Under the pieces are notes generated by a model that worked only from the letters and a program-made list of their open reading frames with translations, was not told the origin of the DNA and did no database searches. A stretch of DNA of 64,000 bases from Fen-1273 sp963748405 (GTDB taxonomy: Bacteria > Bacteroidota > Ignavibacteria > UBA10030 > UBA6906). The stretch lies in assembly GCA_963748405.1 (NCBI GenBank), contig CAVVIT010000012.1, positions 33,080 to 97,079 of the forward strand, in the 5' to 3' direction. Numbering within the stretch: the first letter of the stretch is position 1; each line of letters begins with the position of its first letter. This document shows positions 61,801 through 64,000 of this stretch, piece after piece. Position numbers and translations under genes: made by a program.

Positions 61801-61974
61801 GGCGACTTCCGTACGGTGCCGTACGAGCCGTACAACCCGAACGATCCCAGTCCCTCGCACAAGCAGTACGTTCTTGACAACAAGGCGTATATCGTGATGC
61901 CGAACCAGACAACGTTCGCATTCCTCAACCCGGCACAGTACTTCTTCGGGTTGCGCCTGTCGTACGACATATGA
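58867..61974 (+). CDS. TonB-dependent receptor with CarboxypepD-type domain
   Basis: 1035 residues from an ATG at 58867 with AGGAGC upstream; signal peptide (MKAIKCLPVLFSLLIPTFLFAG). The frame is open a little further up, but the signal fixes the start. The CarboxypepD_reg domain is GKISGTVTDARSGDKLLSANVVV..DGFYAIVNVPPGTYRV at about 22-105. The plug runs about 120-220 (QEIVITAQRPVVQRDISAS, GPVIRGSSPDQAAFMVDGL, VQTGGFNAEYGNLRSGVVNVITK). The barrel ends in FGLRLSYDI. This class is followed in FCB genomes by a secreted partner such as the gene at 62006. The imported or exported substrate is unknown. Confidence 0.92.
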   Translation: MKAIKCLPVLFSLLIPTFLFAGTTGKISGTVTDARSGDKLLSANVVVEGLATGAATNVDGFYAIVNVPPGTYRVKASLVGYTTVTQIDVRVEIDQTTNLNFKLSEETVQGQEIVITAQRPVVQRDISASRTNMQIAEVDRLPVANVSNAIGFQAGVQTTATGPVIRGSSPDQAAFMVDGLTLRDERTNLPYTGIALSSIEDVQVQTGGFNAEYGNLRSGVVNVITKEGGKTDYSISFNGRYANPRPKHFGPSIYDKNSYWIRPYLDPAVCWTGTQNGAWDAATQQQYAQFQGWNAVSQATMKDPNPANHLSPTAAQQVFLWEYRKQAEVNIPDYDFDAGLGGPVPGGEALGNLRFFAAYKQSQSAYIIPLSDNAYRNYNGQLRVTSDITPTFKLLIEGLMGRTTGTTNNNAGTGNAATTTSNSPNNGVFTGDPNDIAGVLSGVSYIDSRIFSTDYWAPTTIDFKSGGAKVTHMLGGQTFYDASFFVFQSKYTTNPAALRNQNPIMSFGNGYLVDMAPFGYEPAPSTGITGLRMGVGMSDSRDSSKVTTYTAKFDLTSQLDHYNQLKAGVEWVLTDDNIDYASVDAFLPAGGRYWSKFHTFPKRGGAYVQDKLEFEGMIANIGVRLDYLDPSGTWYSYTDPYSPAFSGSYSGGIDTLIAQVRTKRQIDISPRLGIAFPISENAKLYFNYGHMRSLPVPDNLFLYRLDLFTHSLLRMSDPNNPAPKTIAYELGYEQNLFDQLLVRVAAYYKDVIDEPYPVTYVSSDGSINYSTTTANEYRDIRGFEVTVDKNRGSWVQGFVNYTYDVRTNGHFGYSTYYQNASQQATFEQANPTINQPIPQPYARMNIYFFTPPELGPALGPVSLLGDWRLDLIGNWQSGFYFTWAGGGGSVIPGVQNNVQWKDYYDLDLRISKNFKIAKLNIQFYMDMYNVLNLKYMSQDGFVLGTDFDAYMKSLHLPAFPATYATQLGYNNIPGNDRPGDFRTVPYEPYNPNDPSPSHKQYVLDNKAYIVMPNQTTFAFLNPAQYFFGLRLSYDI

Positions 61975-62005
61975 GACTCTGTTTCATCCCTTAACGAGGA
62001 AACTC

Positions 62006-63030
62006 ATGATGCGTCATCGTCAGTATGCACATCCTGCACAATGGGTCGCCGCGGTTCTCGCAGCGCTCCTGGCGTTCACCGTCCCTGCCCGGGCGCAGGT
62101 CGAAATACGCTGGATGGCGGTCGGCTCGCTCAACCACTGGTTTGCCTCCACCGGGCACAAGATCGAAGAAGGACGGGTCTCCGTGCAGCAGGATGGACTC
62201 CAGTGGCCTGCGTACTTCAAGTACCAGGACACAGAGGCCGCGTCGGGCCTCTGGATCGGCGTGACGAACTGGACGGACGCGACAGGAACGAACTGGCAGC
62301 AGAAGGTCGTTCACGTCGGTCCCCGTGTTAACGGTTTGAACGAGTTCTATCCTGTCACGTTCAAGACCGTCAGCCGGTTTGCCCCCCCCTCGGTGTATGC
62401 GGACGGCAACCTCTCGACCGGGGGAGCGCCGCTCTCCAACACGACGATCGACCCGACGCTGAAATGCGACCGGGAAATCATCAATATTGACAATACGGCG
62501 ATCGGCGTCACGATGACGAGGAAGATCCTCGCCTGGTGCCAGAATTACAACGACAACTACTTCATCTACGAATACACGTTCACGAATACCGGGATGATCG
62601 ACGGCACCTCCGCCGCGCCCCTGGCAAGCCAGACGCTGAACGGACTGCGAGTGTTCATCCAGTCCCGCTATGCCTGCACGTACGACGGGAGCCAGGAAAT
62701 CGGCAACCCGACGTCGTGGGGAATCAACTCGATGAACGACGCGCGCGGGGACGGCGTGAAAGTCGACCCGGCAAACGAGCAGTTCCGGTGCCGGTACACC
62801 TGGCAGGGGCTGTTCCCCGCGTTCACGAAATACAGCAACCTCGGTGCGCCCATGTTCACGCCCGCGGCGCCGGCCAGCGATCCCGCCGACACCATCGGAC
62901 GCCTCGCGGCCGCCCAGTTCGTCGGCACCGTGACGCTCCACGCGGACCGCTCGGCGACGGATTCGACCGACGATCCTTCTCAGCCTTCGACGACGACGTA
63001 TTTCGGATCCGACGAGAAGTTGAATCCCCC
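62006..63030 (+). pseudogene. Secreted protein typical of TonB-receptor neighbourhoods, cut off at its 3' end
   Basis: The gene starts at tandem ATGs at 62006/62009 with an ACGAGGA upstream and a signal peptide (AVLAALLAFTVPARA). It begins RWMAVGSLNHWFASTGHKIEEGRVSVQQDGLQWPAYF, a pattern I know from large proteins following TonB receptors in FCB genomes, and reads smoothly to TTTYFGSDEKLN at about 63026. From about 63.03 kb to the frame's stop at 63142 the translation is of a quite different, low-complexity character, coming from antisense of the family 31 glycosidase. So the real gene is longer and its 3' end has been lost at a chimeric or assembly junction. Confidence 0.7.
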
Positions 63031-64000
63031 CACGTCGAACACGCCGCCAGCGCCTCGCTCCATTCCCGGTTCAAATCGCCCAGTGCGACCCGGCGAGCCG
63101 ACCCGCACAAAGATCGGCAATCTGATGAGGGTTCAGCCGTGAACTCGTAATCGTCCGGCCACCAGGCGTAGGTCTTGTCGGGGTTCCACGCGTCGCGCCA
63201 TTGAGTCCCCGACGGCAGATATACCGTCCTGCGTCCGCTGGTTCTTTTGCCAGATCGGCGATACCACAATGTCCGGCCCGTAGAGATATGTCCACCAGTT
63301 CGACCACGCGGCGGGCGCTTTTGGCTCCACCAAAAACAACGGTCCCGCACGATCGGCATTCCCGTCATCCTGCGCCACTTTCGCCTGCGCATAACTGTAA
63401 TCGGCCAGCCGCGTGTGCAGCCGCGCATACAGCCGCCAGATGGCGATCGGTTCCGCGTCGTAGGCCGGGCGGACTGTGAAAATTCCAGAACGCGCGGTTC
63501 TTCGTCGGCCCCACTTCCATGATCGGCGTGAAACAACTGAACCCGAGCCAGCGGCTGCACAACTCCGTGTCCATGGACTGCTGACTGTAGCCGCAGGTGT
63601 CCGAACCCCAATTCGGATAACCCATCACCGCCGCCCGTTGCACCGCGATGATTTCCGCCCGCAATCCATATTCCGTCCCCGCAATATCACCGCCCCAGAA
63701 TACGCCGTAAGCCGCGCTGCCCGTGTACGCCGCGCGCGGCATGAACAAAATCGTCGCCGCGGTATTGCCGGGCGACGTCATAAGCCGCCTGCAGATACAT
63801 CACCGGATAAGCGTTGCGATTTTCCCGGACGCTGCGGCCGTCGAATACCTTTCCCGGTCCGTTTTCCGGGATGTTCTCCTCGCTGCGATCCATTTTGAAT
63901 CCGGCCACGCCCAGCTTCAGCAATTTGGCCACGCCCTCCTGCCAGAGATCGCCGCGCGTCCGGGTTCGTGAAATCCGCCAGTGGATAATTTTCCTTGCTG
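63030..64000 (-). pseudogene. Family 31 glycosidase fragment with repeated frame shifts
   Basis: The minus strand encodes an alpha-xylosidase/GH31-type catalytic region, but it can be read only by switching frame. Identifiable pieces in order are NYPLADFTNPDAR (near 63985), LLKLGVAGFKMDRSEENIPE (nucleophile Asp of GH31, near 63900) and MYLQAAYDVARQYRGDDF. Then LFMPRAAYTGSAAYGVFWGG, NWGSDTCGYSQQSMD, PTKNRAFWNFHSPP, PAYDAEPIAIWRLYARLH and LYGPDIVVSPIWQKNQRTQ, and VYLPSGTQWRDAWNPDKTY, PIFVRVGSP and LGDLNREWSEA near 63045. Shifts lie near 63950, 63740, 63468, 63235, 63160, 63110 and 63080. Residue conservation between them argues for indel errors rather than old decay. Confidence 0.8.

Noticed and set aside
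1..64000. CRISPR arrays, tRNA or rRNA genes, integrases or transposases
   Set aside because: No regularly spaced repeats, clover-leaf-like sequences, rRNA-like stretches or recombinase motifs were noticed on reading; a small tRNA could be missed without a scan.

Overview
This 64 kb window looks like a chromosomal contig from a Gram-negative bacterium of the FCB (Bacteroidota/Ignavibacteriota-like) group. The evidence is three secreted proteins ending in a type IX secretion (T9SS) type A sorting domain with the QNYPNPFNPST-like signature, two large TonB-dependent receptors with a CarboxypepD-type N-terminal domain, a periplasmic-propeller histidine kinase, bacterial alpha-2-macroglobulin next to PBP1C, and many lipoproteins. 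The DNA is GC-rich and codon-biased, so long antisense open frames are common and almost all are shadows. Exact taxonomy is an inference. I saw no tRNA, rRNA, CRISPR array, integrase or transposase.

Layout. 0-3 kb: the 3' end of a glycosidase-associated discoidin/FnIII protein, two lipoproteins, and a decayed intergenic stretch holding a duplicated copy of one lipoprotein's 3' end plus a remnant resembling a gene tail at 13.6 kb. 3.2-13.6 kb (+): propeller histidine kinase and LuxR-type response regulator, then a T9SS-secreted metalloprotease and a TonB-dependent receptor. 13.5-32.5 kb (-, one exception): about 26 small genes, many overlapping by 4-8 bp or 1-10 bp apart. They include a five-gene overlapping run (metallophosphoesterase, methyltransferase, RBBP9-hydrolase::TrmO fusion, MFS exporter, small membrane protein), then one-off enzymes (GNAT, DUF3788, isochorismatase-like, VOC remnant, YdeI-like, DUF1697, aldo/keto reductase, YiiX-like, CPBP protease, DinB-like, glutaredoxin-like) and several lipoproteins. 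32.6-44.3 kb (+): back-to-back promoters, then pbpC and alpha-2-macroglobulin, and an operon of a T9SS BNR protein, a purple-acid-phosphatase-like enzyme, a LiaF-like membrane protein and a small membrane protein. 44.3-49.5 kb (-): single-domain asparaginase, acyl-ACP desaturase, cold-shock protein with strong terminators on both sides, POT-like transporter and a two-domain amidohydrolase. 49.5-62 kb (+): heparinase II/III-like protein, a CBM20-like::7TM::SpoIIE phosphatase, a membrane protein, arylamine N-acetyltransferase, sodium:solute symporter, TonB-dependent receptor and its secreted neighbour.

The last kilobase differs. The plus-strand gene starting at 62006 is cut off near 63.03 kb, and the rest is a family 31 glycosidase fragment on the minus strand, readable only by switching frame about every 50-250 bp. 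This is most simply a chimeric or low-quality contig end.

Themes: outer-membrane uptake and extracellular protein/polysaccharide degradation (TonB receptors, metalloprotease, GH43-associated and heparinase-like proteins, T9SS cargo), envelope maintenance (PBP1C/A2M, LiaF-like, CPBP), and a large accessory block of small enzymes. The most interesting loci are the overlapping operon with the hydrolase::TrmO fusion, the CBM20-7TM-SpoIIE phosphatase, the terminator inside the cspA upstream region, the S-for-C isochorismatase-like enzyme, and the duplicated, decayed intergenic region at 2.7-2.95 kb.
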